Shown: positions 14,283 to 26,077, counted from the first letter of the stretch. The stretch: DNA of 64,000 nt from Panagrolaimus kolymaensis (GCA_028622995.1 JAJQJQ010000024.1:1364001-1428000), one strand, 5' to 3'. Translations and numbers: made by a program. Notes: generated by a model from the letters alone, not told the origin.

Positions 14283-16288
14283 TCATTTTTTTGCTGTTGC
14301 TTCTGAACCTGTTGATGATGTTGATGCTTTTTTATTTGAACCTCCTCCTCCTCCACCACCTGAAGATGATTTGGTTGTTTCAGGTGTGGATGTGTTTGAT
14401 GGAGTATTGGTTGAATTAGAAGTTAATGGGGAACGTGGTTGAATAAAAGTTGTCATCGATGTTGTGGATAATATTCTTGGTGAAGGATTGGGCCTATCAA
14501 GATCCAATGATCCTAAACGTCTCCAAAGTTCTTCGCGATCTCTTTCCTTTTTCTTTTCTCTAAAAAAAGAATATATAAATAAAATAGCTATTAGAGTTTT
14601 AAGAAAACAACGGAGCTAAAATGGGTGAAGGTAAAGAAACGGAGTTAAAGCAATTTACTCAATAAAAAAAACTCACTTTTGTCGTTCCAATTTATATGTT
14701 GCTGTTAATTCATCAAACAATTTACCATTCATTTCCATAAAAGTTTTTAATACATTATAAACTAATGCAACGATGGTTTGATTCCAATGTTCTTTAGATA
14801 TACGATAAAGAGGTGGAAACATAATAGGCATAATTTGAGCAGATGATTCTTCAATCAATGATAAAATATATTCATTATTCCAAAAATATAGAGCACGTTC
14901 AGCAACTTGAAAATGTGGAGATGAAACACATTTAGCTAATTGTTTAAATAATGGATCAATAATTTTTTTAAATTGTTCTGGTTCAATTATATCGAGGATT
15001 TCTTCCACTTCACCCAAAAACATTACTTCCTTTGATGAACATGTTCGAGGCCAAAATTTGAGAAGGGCATCAAAAACTTGTGGAGTTAATGAAGCATCCT
15101 TTTCAATAAATTGAACCACACAATATGCTAGTTGTGCATGATAAAGGGAAAGACATCGAGGCTTATGTAATGGAAGTAAAACCTTTACAAGAAATACTTT
15201 ATGCTCTTGCTTTAATGGAAGAGCAAAACCATTGATGATACTAAAAAATAAATATTTAGTTTATTTTGTTTTACAAAACCTAAAATAAAGAGGAAGGAAA
15301 CATACCTTCCAAGAATTTCTAATAATTCTCCAACACCATTAAATGAATCCGTTTCAAACACAAATGATAAAAACATGTTATTAATTTGTTTACGAATAAA
15401 AGCTCGTAAACCCAAAAATTTTCCATAAATTCGATGTAAAATTGTTTTTAAGAAATCTCTTTCACGTGGATCTTCACTATCAAAAAGTTGAAGAAGTTCC
15501 AAAACAAATCTTTGATCAATATATTTTTTACCAATTTGAGCTTGAAATTCTGGTGATTCCAAAAACCTCAAAAAGAATTCATACACCAACTAAAAAAATT
15601 ATTAGCTTTTAGTTATCATTTTAAAAAAGGCTATGGAAATAAATGAAAAACATACCTGTAAATGAGGCCATGAAACTTCAAGGGTAGGTTCATCTTCTTC
15701 TGGGTCAAATTCAGAATTATCTGATGGTGGTAAAACTCGAAAAATATTTTTTGAAACCATTTTTATTACTTCTGGATAAATAGCTTCAACGATGGCACCT
15801 TGATTGGTTGTAATAAAATCAATAAGTTCGTTTAATGCCGCACGTTTAATCTAAAAAAAACCAATGTATGTACATATGTATTTTTGATTTCGAAAATATA
15901 TATTAAATATTGTTTACTTCTTTGCTTTTAAGTTGTGCAACAGCATCATAAAAATCGAATATCTTTTGACATTGTTGTAGCTTTTGAATAGCTAGGGCAG
16001 TTTGGGCTTCACCTTCGGTGTCTAAAAAATGTGAGTGTTTTAGTTAACCAAAGATTTCATCAACAAAAACAAACCTTTTAGTAATGGTAATTGCTGTAAA
16101 TCCGGTTCATTTTCAGTATGATATCGACTGCTATTAACTAAGCGACGTCGTCGACGTGAATTTCCACGTTTAGCAAAGGGATCAATTTTATCCACAAATT
16201 GATTAGCTGTTGCTGAAAGGGTTTGACCACCCGTAGCTGCACCTGATGTTTTAGGTGGTGGAACTACATGCTGAGCGGGCAACGACAT
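14283..16288 (-). CDS. PPP2R5: PP2A regulatory subunit B56 (B'/PPP2R5)
   Basis: B56 subunits select substrates for protein phosphatase 2A through a curved HEAT-like superhelix. Six exons (16288-16075, 16021-15918, 15850-15656, 15589-15306, 15240-14677, 14559-14283) join in phase to 545 aa. Near-invariant blocks include [105 protein letters not shown] and FDELTATYK. The N-terminus is basic and low-complexity (RRRRRL), and the C-terminus ends in a Ser/Thr-rich and poly-Gly tail specific to this protein. In C. elegans the homologues are pptr-1 and pptr-2; which is the orthologue cannot be decided here. Confidence 0.96.
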
Positions 16289-18703
16289 GATTGTTAAATT
16301 TTAATAATAATAAAAATAATAATAATAAAAGTTTTATGAGATGAATCTGCTGTTGTTGTTGTTGCTACACTACAAAATAAGTTTTTTGACGATACTGCTG
16401 CTTTTTTTTCTTTCGGGGTTTAACAAATAAAAAAAAAATGAATGAAGAAGAAAATGAAAGTTCTTGAAGTTTATTTGCCCCTGGAAAACTAATAAAGAAA
16501 GTTAGTGAAAGTTAACTGTTTACATAGCAAATTTATATATTATATTAAAAAATAAATAATTAAAAAAGATTTTTGTATTTTTTATTGTAAAAATATTATA
16601 AATAATTATCGCGCAAAAGAAAGGTTCTAACAAAAATATAAAAAAAAATTTTGTCGAAGGACGACAACAACACACAGAAAAATAAATTTTTATTTTGACG
16701 CAGAAGAAGAGGGCGCCGCGTATATTGATTTGTGTTCTTTTTTCTTTTCCCTTCCTAAAATCGCCCACAAACACTTCTTCTTTGGACGACGACGACAACG
16801 CATTGCTGCTGCTGTCGTCGTCGTTGTCCCTCCAGTTGGTAGTTTTTTTTTGTTTTGCTGGGCTGCTACTACTACTTGCCAGCATTTGGCAATATATAAA
16901 CTCGTCTCTTAGTCGTTGCATTTCTTTTCCCCTTTTTTTTGTTGCTGTCAAATTGGGAGCTAAAATGCGCAACAATAACTAAAAGAAAATGGTTTAGTTT
17001 AATACCATAAAAAGTTTTAATTGAAGATGGAAAAAAAAGTTAGGATATAATAAAAAAATATATTGTTTGGGGAAATGAAAGAAAAATGAATTTGAAAATG
17101 GCTAAAAATAAAATGGATTCATTGATAGAAATTTGTAATCCAAAAAGGTAAAAATCAGATATAAAGTGAAAAAGAAAAGAAGCAAGTAGTGAGTGAGATC
17201 ATAAAAGCTTTTGATATCTTCGAAAATGCGAGAACTGATTATTTTACTGATCCAAATATTTTTTTGAATATGACAAATTTTTAATTTCTTAATAATCAAA
17301 ATCCATTGAACAAAGTTAGTGTAAATTTTTTCTGAGATTTTCCCTTAAAATTGTTTGACACAACTAACAAAAAATACTCAAAATCAAAATCATTTGTGTG
17401 TTAATGGGTTCTGATAATTTGCAATATTATTCATAACCAAACAAAAAAACACCGACAATATTAATTCTATGCAAGCGCTATCCTTATTAAATGTAAACAA
17501 ATTTGAATCTATTTGTTACAAATTCGGGGACATAAAAATCAATAAATTAATGAAATAACAACATCAAATAATAATAACCTTAAATCTTGTCTAATCTCTT
17601 CTTTGTCCTTTCATTACACAAAAAAAAATAAAAATAAAAAATTGCAAGCAATTTTTCAAGGAAATAAAAAAAAGCGTTGAAAGGGAAAGCAATAAAACAA
17701 CAAAAATGAAAAAGTGATAGAGAAGAGAAACATGGAGGACAACGACAAGGCGGCAGTGGTGCTTGCTCGCTCGCTTCTTCAAATGTTATATTATTGAGTC
17801 AAAAGAACAACCAACGAAGACATTTATGTTATAGCATCAAACGAAGAAAAAAGAAAAAAATGAGTGCAAAAAAAGAATTTTTTCATTAGAAATTATTATA
17901 CTCACTTACATAGGGGAAAGCGATTTAGATAGATAAATAGAAAGAATAGGATGAAACAAATAACAAGCAGCAAGCTATAGCAAATATTTTTTTTTGAAGG
18001 TTGGATTGATTGAAAAAAAATTTGATGAAAAAAAAGTTTTTTGATATTTTTTATTTTCTGTCTCTGAAAAATAATCGGGGAAATTATTATCGTGTTAGGA
18101 TAATTTTTATAATGCGCACGCATCCATTTTTTTCTTCTTCGAAGTCAAAGCTTTTTTTATTTTCTGAAATCGAATAATTTTTTGTTTGAATATTGAAACT
18201 TCCATGAATTCCTTTATTTTTTTCTCCCAAAATATTGATAACATTTTTGTTTTTTTGTTCATGGACATGTAAAAGACGATGTTCACTGTTTAGTGGTCGT
18301 GAAAAATGCATAAAATAAATGACGAGTTTTTTTCTATTTGCTGTTTTTGAATTTTTTTAAAACACATACATGCATCATGTGCTTTGATCTTTTTTGTAAT
18401 GGGCATTATTATTTTCTTGCAAAGTCTAGTGTCCCTATCATTTGAACCATTTTTATATGGTCATTCTTTCTTAGCTTTCTCTCTTTAGTCATAATCTTTC
18501 AAAAAACATTATTTTTTTCCACCCATGCTAGCCATTACCTTCCTTGTTTTTTTCTCTCTACCTTTGCACAGCAGACAAAACTTTCATTGTTACTTACAAT
18601 CTTTAAATGTTCATTCGTGATTTTTTCTTTTCTTTTTCGTTATCAATATCGTTTTTCAGGTGCACTTTGACTTTGGTTATTATCTGTCTGCTGTTTAACA
18701 AAA
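16289..18703. other. Divergent intergenic region, 2.4 kb
   Basis: This lies between the 5' ends of the B56 gene (minus) and CWC15 (plus). A 151-codon minus-strand frame at 16520-16975 is Ser/Asp/Lys-rich and runs through a (GAC)n-like tract at 16783-16826. It has no recognisable domain and is more likely promoter or 5' UTR sequence than a gene. An acceptor-like tttttcag ends near 18659, upstream of the CWC15 start. Confidence 0.4.
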
Positions 18704-19480
18704 ATGACTACTGCTCATCGTCCAACATTTAATCCAGCTCAAGGAGGAACCGGTCGTGGAGAAAATGATTTAACTAAATTATCAACACAATATTCGGCTC
18801 GTGATTTACCATCTCATAAAAATCTCAAATATCGTCAAAAAGGTCAAGCTCATCCTGATGAAGTTCGTGAAAAGGTACGTTGTATTAGAGTGATTTCTTA
18901 TATTCAACTTTATTTTTTTCAGAATTTGCGATATGAATTAGAAGAAAAAGAACGTGAACGTAAACGTGAAAGAGATGGAGGAATTGCTGGAGCTATTGAA
19001 GGTACAAGTGTACCAGAAAAGAAATCAAGGTATGAATCCTTTACCTTCCTAAATTTTATCAATCATCAATGAATTTTTAGGTTTGAATCTTCAGTTGACG
19101 CGGATGCTGATGAACCAGCTGAAGATGATATTCTTGGCGATTCCGACGATGCTGATGACGATGAAAGTGATGATGATGCAGAGTTAATGGCTGAACTTGA
19201 AAGAATCAAAAAAGAACGCTCTGCTGAAAAAGCAAGAAAAGAAGAAGAAATTCGTGAAGAACAAGAAAGAGTTCGACAAGAAGCTATGATTCGTGGAAAT
19301 CCTCTTTTGAATCTCAATGATGAACAAGCTGAATTCAAAGTTAAACGTCGATGGGATGATGATGTTGTTTTCAAAAATTGTGCTAAAGGAATCACTGAAC
19401 GTAAAAAAGAAGCATCATTTATCAATGATTCAATTCGCTCTGAATTTCATCGAAAATTTATGGATAAATACATCAAGTGA
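18704..19480 (+). CDS. CWC15: CWC15, spliceosome-associated (Prp19/NTC-related) factor
   Basis: CWC15 is a component of the activated spliceosome. Three exons (18704-18874, 18923-19029, 19081-19480) join in phase to 225 aa; human is 229. The N-terminal signature [15 protein letters not shown] is followed by the [15 protein letters not shown] block, an acidic middle (residues about 100-125, [14 protein letters not shown]), a Lys/Glu coiled-coil helix ([20 protein letters not shown]) and the C-terminal [16 protein letters not shown]...[11 protein letters not shown] block. The poly(A) signal is at 19548-19553. The next gene on the same strand starts only about 180-220 bp downstream, which suggests an operon. 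Confidence 0.96.
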
Positions 19481-19658
19481 AACTGTAATATTGTGTACTC
19501 ATTTTTTTCTGATTTTATTGTTTTTTTTTTTCCTTGTTCTGTATTTGAATAAAATGATTGTGTATAAAATTTGTGTGTAATTTCGAATGGCTTTAGTGCT
19601 ATCATTTGATTATCTTTTGCTCTCCATTTTCCTTCTTTAACTTCGATTAAGCTTCTTA

Positions 19659-21817
19659 ATGTTTGGATATAGGGGTAGTAGATACAGGAAGCTGCGAAAG
19701 ATGGAACCAACGCAGAGGAATCGTGTAATGGTGTTTATTCTCACATTTACAAGGTATGTTTTTAACGTGGGAAGACTACTCAAGTTTTTAATGACTAAAA
19801 TTTTCTGCTCTGTTCATACTCGCTTGCTGCATTATAGCTTTCTGATCTTCAGGAGCTTCAATTATCATTTCTCTCTTCTAATTAAAGCCAATATTTTTCA
19901 GTTACGCTCTCTACCATGCAAGCAGAAAAAATCTTTCCGGTGTTAAAGCTTCAATGTCAAATGATTGGCTTGGAAATGATACATCTCATCCACATCCACC
20001 ATTGTTCGATTCAGAAGTTGGAGCAAAGAATTTTCTTGGCTCATTGGATGGACTTTTTATGATATTTTATGCTGCATCATTGTTCTTTTGGGGATGGCTT
20101 GGTGATCGATGGGATCCTAAATATGTTGTTGTTCTTGGTATGATTGGATCTGCGATTACAGTATGTTTCTTATCATTCATTTGCGCAAATTTTATTTGCA
20201 TGTTTTATTATAGCTGATGCTTTTTGGTTCGGTTCCATATTGGTTGGATTTTTACAGCATTCCATATTACGTGGTAATCTATTGTCTCTTTGGAATCGTT
20301 CAAGCATGTGGATGGCCAAATGAAGTAACAATAATGGCAAATTGGTTTCAAAAATCTAATCGTGGTGCTGTTATGGGTGCATGGGCTGCATGTCAACCTG
20401 TTGGTAATATTATTGGTGCATTAATTATTGGTTTTGTTATTCCATGGGGTTATCAATGGACATATGCTGTGAATTCAGTTCTTATCGTAGTTGGTGGAAT
20501 ATTCCTCTATTCCTTGGTTGAAGTTAAACCCAGAAAAATAATTACTATAAATACATCTCATGGAGTAATTGATATTGAAGATAATGAAGACTCTGCACAA
20601 AATGCAAACATTGATTCCGTTGAAGAAATAACTCATGAACCAATTACTTTCTGGCAAGCTCTTCTGTTACCAAATGTTTTAGCAGTAAGTTTTTAACCGA
20701 AACGTTTTGCATTAATAAGTCTTTAATTACAGTATTGTTTATGTAATGCTTGCGTCAAAATGGTTAATTATGCTTTCTTCTTTTGGCTTCCATTTTACTT
20801 AACCCATAAATTTGGTTGGGCTGAATCCGAAGCAAATCAACTTGCAATTTGGTATGATTTTGGTGGAATTGTTGGCTCTATTGCTGGTGGAATTGTATCG
20901 GTAAGTTTCATCTTTTAAACAATGTTTATTGAATTGGATACCATTTTTTTGAGTTAAAAGTGTTTGCTAAATTTATCTCTTAAACTTTTTTCTAACATTT
21001 TTGTTTTTAGGACAGACTTGGTCATCGATCTCCAATCATTATGATTCTCTTGGTTTCATCGCTGTTCTCTCTCTTTATCTATGCTGGGGTTGGACCAAAC
21101 AAATTAATAAATGTTTTAATGATGACAGTTCTTGGTGTAACAATTTCTGGACCTTATAATTTAATTGTTGGAACGATATCTGTTGACCTTGGATCTCAAC
21201 CTGCTTTAGCTGGAAATGAAAAAGCAATGTCAACTGTAACTGGACTCATCGATGGAACAGGTTCTGCTGGATCTGCAATTGGACAATTCTTTGTTCCTGT
21301 TATTCAGAATTCATTTGGATGGGAATGGGTGTTTTATTCATTTATTATAATGGTAATTATTTCAATTTTTTGCGTTTTTCCTTGGGATTTTATTTTAAAA
21401 GTACATTTTGTTGGAGTTCAAAGGATTTTTAAGGTTTACAAACGTAACACTTCGCATAAAATAAGAGCTATTAAAGCTTGCTAAAAAAATCTTTGAATGC
21501 TTTTTTGATAGCAAATTTACGGAAAAAAATGGATTTTGCATTGATTAATAATCTCTCTAATAAGAAATGCATCCAAACAAATCCATATTCTCTTTCTGTC
21601 TTTCATAATCAAATATCCGCTGCCATCTGCTTATTAACATTTTTACTTTATTTATCTTTTTCAGAACTTCCTCTCCGTACTTTGTTTAACCAAACGATTT
21701 TACATTGATTCTCATATCGTCTACAAAAATTATCAACGACGTGGAAACTTTTCGATGCGTCAACAACTTCTCGAGGATGAACCACTTCTTGGATCTTCTA
21801 CCGTGCATCAAGATTAA
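19659..21817 (+). CDS. SLC37: SLC37-family sugar-phosphate/phosphate antiporter (MFS)
   Basis: SLC37 proteins are major-facilitator exchangers of sugar phosphates for phosphate, mostly in the ER. Six exons (to 19753, 19902-20160, 20214-20684, 20733-20900, 21011-21352, 21665-21817) join in phase. Starting at the ATG at 19701 gives 481 aa; an in-frame ATG at 19659 would add 14 residues. The later start is preferred because MEPTQRNR leads straight into TM1 (VMVFILTF) and acceptor-like sites lie between the two. Family blocks are YALYHASRKNLSGVK, GWLGDRWDPKY, QACGWPNEVTIMANWF, RGAVMGAWAACQPVGNIIG and AMSTVTGLIDGTGSAGSAIG; about 12 TM helices are present. If intron 5 is retained, the protein would end at 21484 with a different tail. 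Confidence 0.93.
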
Positions 21818-22742
21818 CTATCAACCTAAATGCTAAATTAACTAATTTATTATTTTTTTCATTTTCGTAATATATATAATAAATAATACATATGTAATTT
21901 TTTTTTATTGTGTTTGCAGTGAACTTTCTTTTTCTTTTCTGTTGTTTGATTGGTGTTTCTTTCTCATACGTGGTTTCCTTCTATTTTGCTTTCTCTTCGG
22001 TTGATTTAACTTAAAAGCCATATCTTCTTCTCACACATTCCTTCATTCCTATCTTTCCAAAACTTTTTCTTACATAATTTTTACTTTATAGCTGATTTTC
22101 TCAAACTAACCTTTAGTCCTTTGCATTTTTTGTGTGTTTATTTATTAAACAAAAACTTTATATGTTCTTTAACAAAGTTGATTAATTAATTTCCAAAGAG
22201 TTAAATAAATGTGTTAATAAAAAAAGAAGCTATGATTAAAAAAATTTACTGCAGAAATATTACTTGTGGTGATGAAGCCTCTTTCGAATCACCATACGAA
22301 TGGGCTAGCAACGGACAAAAAAAAGCTTGTTTCGTTCTTTCAAAATTTTTTTTTGGAATTTTCTTTTTTCGGTTTTGGAATGAAACAATGCTTATGAAAA
22401 AAATTTTGCTGAATGGTTTTACTTATTTGGGCTAATATTCGGATATTTGGAGAAAGCACTTCTTTCAAAAACTTTGACTAACAATTTTGTTGTTTTTTCT
22501 TCGAACCTTATCTTGTTTGTATGTTTTAATAAATTGGTTGCGAAGAATGCATTTTAACTCATGTTCGATTGTTTGATTGAATCTTTTTGTTATTTTTAAG
22601 CCTTGAAAAGTTCAGAATCATTTTTTATTTATTACAAACTTCAAAAAAAAGCAATGAATGGTACAAATTATAAACTAAAAAAATAAACTTAATTAAAGTT
22701 ATGAAAACAATAGTTTTTTCTTTATAGCTGGAAAGATATCGG
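21818..22742. other. Convergent intergenic region
   Basis: This holds the 3' flanks of the SLC37 gene (plus) and the pirin gene (minus). No supportable gene lies here; the short frame at 22211-22435 is not convincing. Confidence 0.4.
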
Positions 22743-23276
22743 CTAAGAAGACCACATAGGTCCAGAACCTTTTTTTGATGGAGGTAAATCAAATAATAAA
22801 ATTTCACTATCTTCATTGGCTTGAATGATAATTTTATTTTCTTCATGAATAGCTAATGCATCACTTTTGGTTGCAGTTTTACCATTTACATCCACGGTGC
22901 CTTTAACGATTTGAATCCAATATCTTCGATCGGGATTTAATTGAATTTCAGGCTTTTCACCTTTTGTTAAAAGCCATCGAGAAAGAGTGACATCTTGAAA
23001 AACTTTGAGGGATCCATCTCGGCCATCAGGAGTAAGAATAAATTGTTGTTGACCTTTAATATCCTCAAATTTTCTTTGCACATATCGAGGTTCAATTCCA
23101 AGGACATTGGGTTCAATCCAAATTTGATATAAATGTAGCGGAGTTTCATTGGAACCATTATATTCTGAATGACGAACTCCCGTACCAGCTGACATAATTT
23201 GAAATTCTCCTGCAGGAATGCGTTCAATATTTCCCATGGAATCTTTATGTTCAATAATTCCTTCAAGAACATAAGT
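22743..23276 (-). pseudogene. Pirin/quercetinase gene, C-terminal part (separated by retrotransposon)
   Basis: Codons 66-242 plus stop (TAA at 22743-22745) of the pirin gene described at 28041-28235. The segment includes the second half of the metal site, His101 and Glu103 in GVRHSE, and the C-terminal cupin (RRYWIQIVKGTVDVNG, SEILLFDLPP). It begins at the retrotransposon junction at 23276/23277 and shows no stop codon or frameshift of its own. Confidence 0.9.
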
Positions 23277-23388
23277 GCATTTTTCTCGTAGCGAAAAGAC
23301 GAACAGTGTTTTTCGACATCAACCTTCGAATGAAAAACTAAAGTTTTCTCATTTTGCTTTTGGCAAACTTGAAAACAAGTTGTATTCC
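23277..23388 (+). repeat. Split direct repeat A1 (left end)
   Basis: This 112-bp left terminal repeat begins gcatttttctcgtagcg. It matches A2 at 25730-25841 except for one base seen (attttgc here, attctgc in A2). Confidence 0.95.
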
Positions 23389-23442
23389 TTTTCTGCTCTC
23401 AAAAAATCTTTTATTTTTTCCTACGTATTTTTCATTTATTTA

Positions 23443-24288
23443 ATGGATGACTATGAAACTCAAGATGATTTCACCGAACAACTCCAAAGAGAAATAGAAG
23501 AAATAAACGCTCCTGAACTCAATTATGATGATTCTGATAGTGAACCACCTGTAAAGAGAAGAAGAACTGTAATAGATAACGAAGAAGATCGTTCAAGAAC
23601 GCATTCACCAGCTAAGAAAAAGAAACGAAAGATGTCCATGAACCGTATGGAGGATTCAATGATCGCAATGTCGCAAGCAATCGGAAGCCTCACAAAAATG
23701 GTCTGTGAAATTAAGAAAGATAAGAAAAAAGAACCTGAAGCACTATCCGTGGATGAACGTGTGGCACAAAAGGTAGCTGTTTCTCAATTTAGAAATGCTG
23801 GTCTAGAGAAACAATATACTGTACTCATGAAAGCTCATCTCAAGTTAGAAGAACTGAAAAAGCTCGACAATCTAGACGACATCTTCAAGAAAGTGGATGA
23901 AATCAACAAGGACATCAATGGTCGTATAGCTCTCTTAGAACTGGCTGACAAGCACCCTCGTACTTTTGCAATAGCTGATGCTGAAGAAGCAACAAAGAAA
24001 ATTGGAGAACTCTCCAAAAATTTATCAAAAGATGTTAGAGAATCAATCATCAACGAAAGAAATGCAAGACCGTGGCGATTTCGTGAGGCCAGTGGAGGCT
24101 ATGGCCGAACCTTTGCTGGATCAAATTATGGCCGTCAATCTTCTACAAACTTCAATGGTGCTCAAGCAAGAATCCCTAGTATCCTCGATGGAATCAAACA
24201 AATTGGACCATGTTTCGTTTGTCAAGGACCACACCTCAAAAGAGATTGTCCCAGAAGAAGAAGCTCAATTCGCCGTGCTCCCTACTAA
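23443..24288 (+). CDS. Gag-like protein of the PAT-like element
   Basis: The frame codes for 281 aa from the ATG at 23443 (the frame is also open upstream into repeat A1). The N-terminus is acidic and followed by a basic nuclear-localisation-like stretch (VKRRRT, KKKKRKM). The middle (residues about 85-195) is helical and charged, as in a capsid-type region. Near the C-terminus is a zinc knuckle CFVCQGPHLKRDC (C-x2-C-x3-H-x4-C), then an Arg-rich end. A zinc finger in Gag is a trait reported for PAT elements. The frame is intact. Confidence 0.8.
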   Translation: MDDYETQDDFTEQLQREIEEINAPELNYDDSDSEPPVKRRRTVIDNEEDRSRTHSPAKKKKRKMSMNRMEDSMIAMSQAIGSLTKMVCEIKKDKKKEPEALSVDERVAQKVAVSQFRNAGLEKQYTVLMKAHLKLEELKKLDNLDDIFKKVDEINKDINGRIALLELADKHPRTFAIADAEEATKKIGELSKNLSKDVRESIINERNARPWRFREASGGYGRTFAGSNYGRQSSTNFNGAQARIPSILDGIKQIGPCFVCQGPHLKRDCPRRRSSIRRAPY

Positions 24289-25330
24289 GAAGAAAAAGCC
24301 TGAAGCGGGTACAATTGGTAAGGATTTTAACAATAGCTTTTTATGTAATTCTCTAAGTTCTAAAATAGGGTTTTGGGAAAATATTAAGGCCCCAGCTTAT
24401 ATTTTAGATACCATTGAGAATGGATATAAATTACCTTTTAGATTACAATTCCCAGATCCTTCCTTCCACCTAAAGAATTGTCCTATGTCTGAAATAGATA
24501 AAAGGTTTGTTGATGAAGAAGTGTTAAAATTATTAAAGACTAATGCCATTGCCCAAGTATCAAGTATACCTCAAGTTGTAAGCCCGTTATTTGTTGTCCG
24601 AAATACAGGTAAACCAAGGTTAATCATAAACCTGTCCAAGTTAAAGGAATCCCTAGAATGTCCACGTTTCAAGTACGAAGATTTAAATTTCGTTAGTAAA
24701 ACTATTTGTTCTAATGGCTGGTTAGCCAAGTTTGATATGAAAAGTGGATATTATCATATAGCAATACACCCTCAAGATCGTAAATATCTTGGTTTCGCCG
24801 GGAATGGCATGTATTACGTTTTTAATGCCTTACCATTTGGTCCAGCGCCCGCTCCATATATCTTTACAAAAGTTTTTCGCTCTTTAGTAAAACATTGGAG
24901 GTCAAAAGGTATCAATTATGTCCTCTACCTTGATGATGGACTAATATGGTCACCTAGTTTCGCTGAGTGCGAGGAAGCTATTGCTTATGTAAAGCTAACA
25001 TTAAGAGCTGCTGGTGTATTTATCCAAGAAGAAAAGTCCATATTATCCCCAGTTAGAAATTTAAAGTTTTTAGGAATGATGCTTGACTTAGAAGAAGCCC
25101 GAATTTATCCAACCGAAGAAAGAATAATTAATTCAATTGAATGTTTAAAACTTTTAAAGAATAAAAGATGTCCTTCATTAAGAGAAAGACTAAAACTAAC
25201 CGGTCAGTTAGCTTCAATGTGGGTAGTATTAGGCCCAAAAGGTTCTGTCTTTACCAAGAATATTTATAAAACTGTTTGTACCTATAAATTTAAGGATTTC
25301 AAAATTGAACTATCTAAAAATGAACATTGA
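23978..25330 (+). CDS. Reverse transcriptase ORF of the PAT-like element (RNase H lost)
   Basis: The frame is open from 23978 and overlaps gag in another frame; recognisable RT sequence starts near 24373. RT blocks are PLFVVRNTGKPRLI, LAKFDMKSGYYHIAI (first catalytic Asp), FNALPFGPAPAPYIFTK, NYVLYLDDGLIW (the YLDD catalytic pair) and LKFLGMMLD. This resembles DIRS/PAT and Ty3-like RTs. The ORF stops at 25330; an out-of-phase trace (KAGFGVHFHK) just after may be the remains of RNase H. Expression would need internal initiation, frameshifting or splicing relative to gag. Confidence 0.85.
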   Translation: MLKKQQRKLENSPKIYQKMLENQSSTKEMQDRGDFVRPVEAMAEPLLDQIMAVNLLQTSMVLKQESLVSSMESNKLDHVSFVKDHTSKEIVPEEEAQFAVLPTKKKKPEAGTIGKDFNNSFLCNSLSSKIGFWENIKAPAYILDTIENGYKLPFRLQFPDPSFHLKNCPMSEIDKRFVDEEVLKLLKTNAIAQVSSIPQVVSPLFVVRNTGKPRLIINLSKLKESLECPRFKYEDLNFVSKTICSNGWLAKFDMKSGYYHIAIHPQDRKYLGFAGNGMYYVFNALPFGPAPAPYIFTKVFRSLVKHWRSKGINYVLYLDDGLIWSPSFAECEEAIAYVKLTLRAAGVFIQEEKSILSPVRNLKFLGMMLDLEEARIYPTEERIINSIECLKLLKNKRCPSLRERLKLTGQLASMWVVLGPKGSVFTKNIYKTVCTYKFKDFKIELSKNEH

Positions 25331-25580
25331 AATTATGGTTTTATAATAGTACGAAGTATCCTTTACAAAGCCGGTTTTGGTGTACATTTCCATAAAAAAG
25401 AGTAATAAAGATCTAAAAAAGAATCACAGTTATGAAACACCTTCAATGAAATTTCCTTATTTTCTCCCTCCCTTCTCGAAAAGTGAAAATGTGTTTGTTA
25501 GTTTATTCAAAAACATTGTAATAATTTAGATACATTAATAATTCCTAGCTTGTTCTTCCGAACCTTCAGCTTCCATATTC

Positions 25581-25729
25581 TGTATTTTGTTTAGTTTGCC
25601 AATAAACAGACCCAACCTATTTCGGAGAAAAAGACTGAGAGTCTTTGAAACGAAGAGAAAAAAGAATTTTTCTCGGAGTCATAGTGTATTTCGAGGAACG
25701 AGAAATTAAACGTAGACGTAGAGAAAAGT
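25581..25729 (+). repeat. Split direct repeat B1
   Basis: This 149-bp repeat starts tgtattttgtttagtttgcc and ends gagaaaagt. It matches B2 at 27892-28040 and directly abuts A2, so the B1-A2 junction reads like the closed-circle junction expected of the element. Confidence 0.95.
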
Positions 25730-25841
25730 GCATTTTTCTCGTAGCGAAAAGACGAACAGTGTTTTTCGACATCAACCTTCGAATGAAAAACTAAAGTTTT
25801 CTCATTCTGCTTTTGGCAAACTTGAAAACAAGTTGTATTCC
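25730..25841 (+). repeat. Split direct repeat A2
   Basis: The second copy of the 112-bp A repeat, abutting B1. One mismatch to A1 was seen. Confidence 0.95.
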
Positions 25842-25875
25842 CCGCCCACCATCCCCTAACTGATTAAAGTGTTAG

Positions 25876-25942
25876 CCCGAAGGAGTCCATTGCTAGATGC
25901 AAGGAGCCGGGCACTTGCTACATGCAAGCCGACTGAATCGGG
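25876..25942 (+). other. GC-richer segment with two nested hairpins inside the retrotransposon
   Basis: CCCGA at 25876-25880 can pair with TCGGG at 25938-25942. They enclose two small hairpins: TTGC-tagat-GCAA (25890-25902) and CTTGC-tacat-GCAAG (25914-25928). The segment is much richer in G+C than its surroundings and lies just after A2. Whether it folds as RNA or acts as DNA is unknown. Confidence 0.4.
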
Positions 25943-26077
25943 AGTTTTTATAGTTTGATTTATATGTAACATGCTTCAAGAAAGAAATTAGTTCATTCCC
26001 CTTAGAGAAATCCGGGCCTCTCAAATTTCTCAGTTCTTATACTATTATGATTCGGTAAGTATTTTTTATAATTTTAT

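Noticed and set aside
16520..16975. 151-codon minus-strand frame rich in Ser/Asp/Lys
   Set aside because: It runs through a GAC-type microsatellite, has no domain, no splice partner in phase with the B56 start, and lies where a promoter/5' UTR is expected.
21353..21484. Read-through extension of SLC37 exon 5
   Set aside because: It is open to a stop at 21484 but less hydrophilic than expected; splicing at gtaatt to 21665 gives a charged cytoplasmic tail in phase. Retention remains possible.
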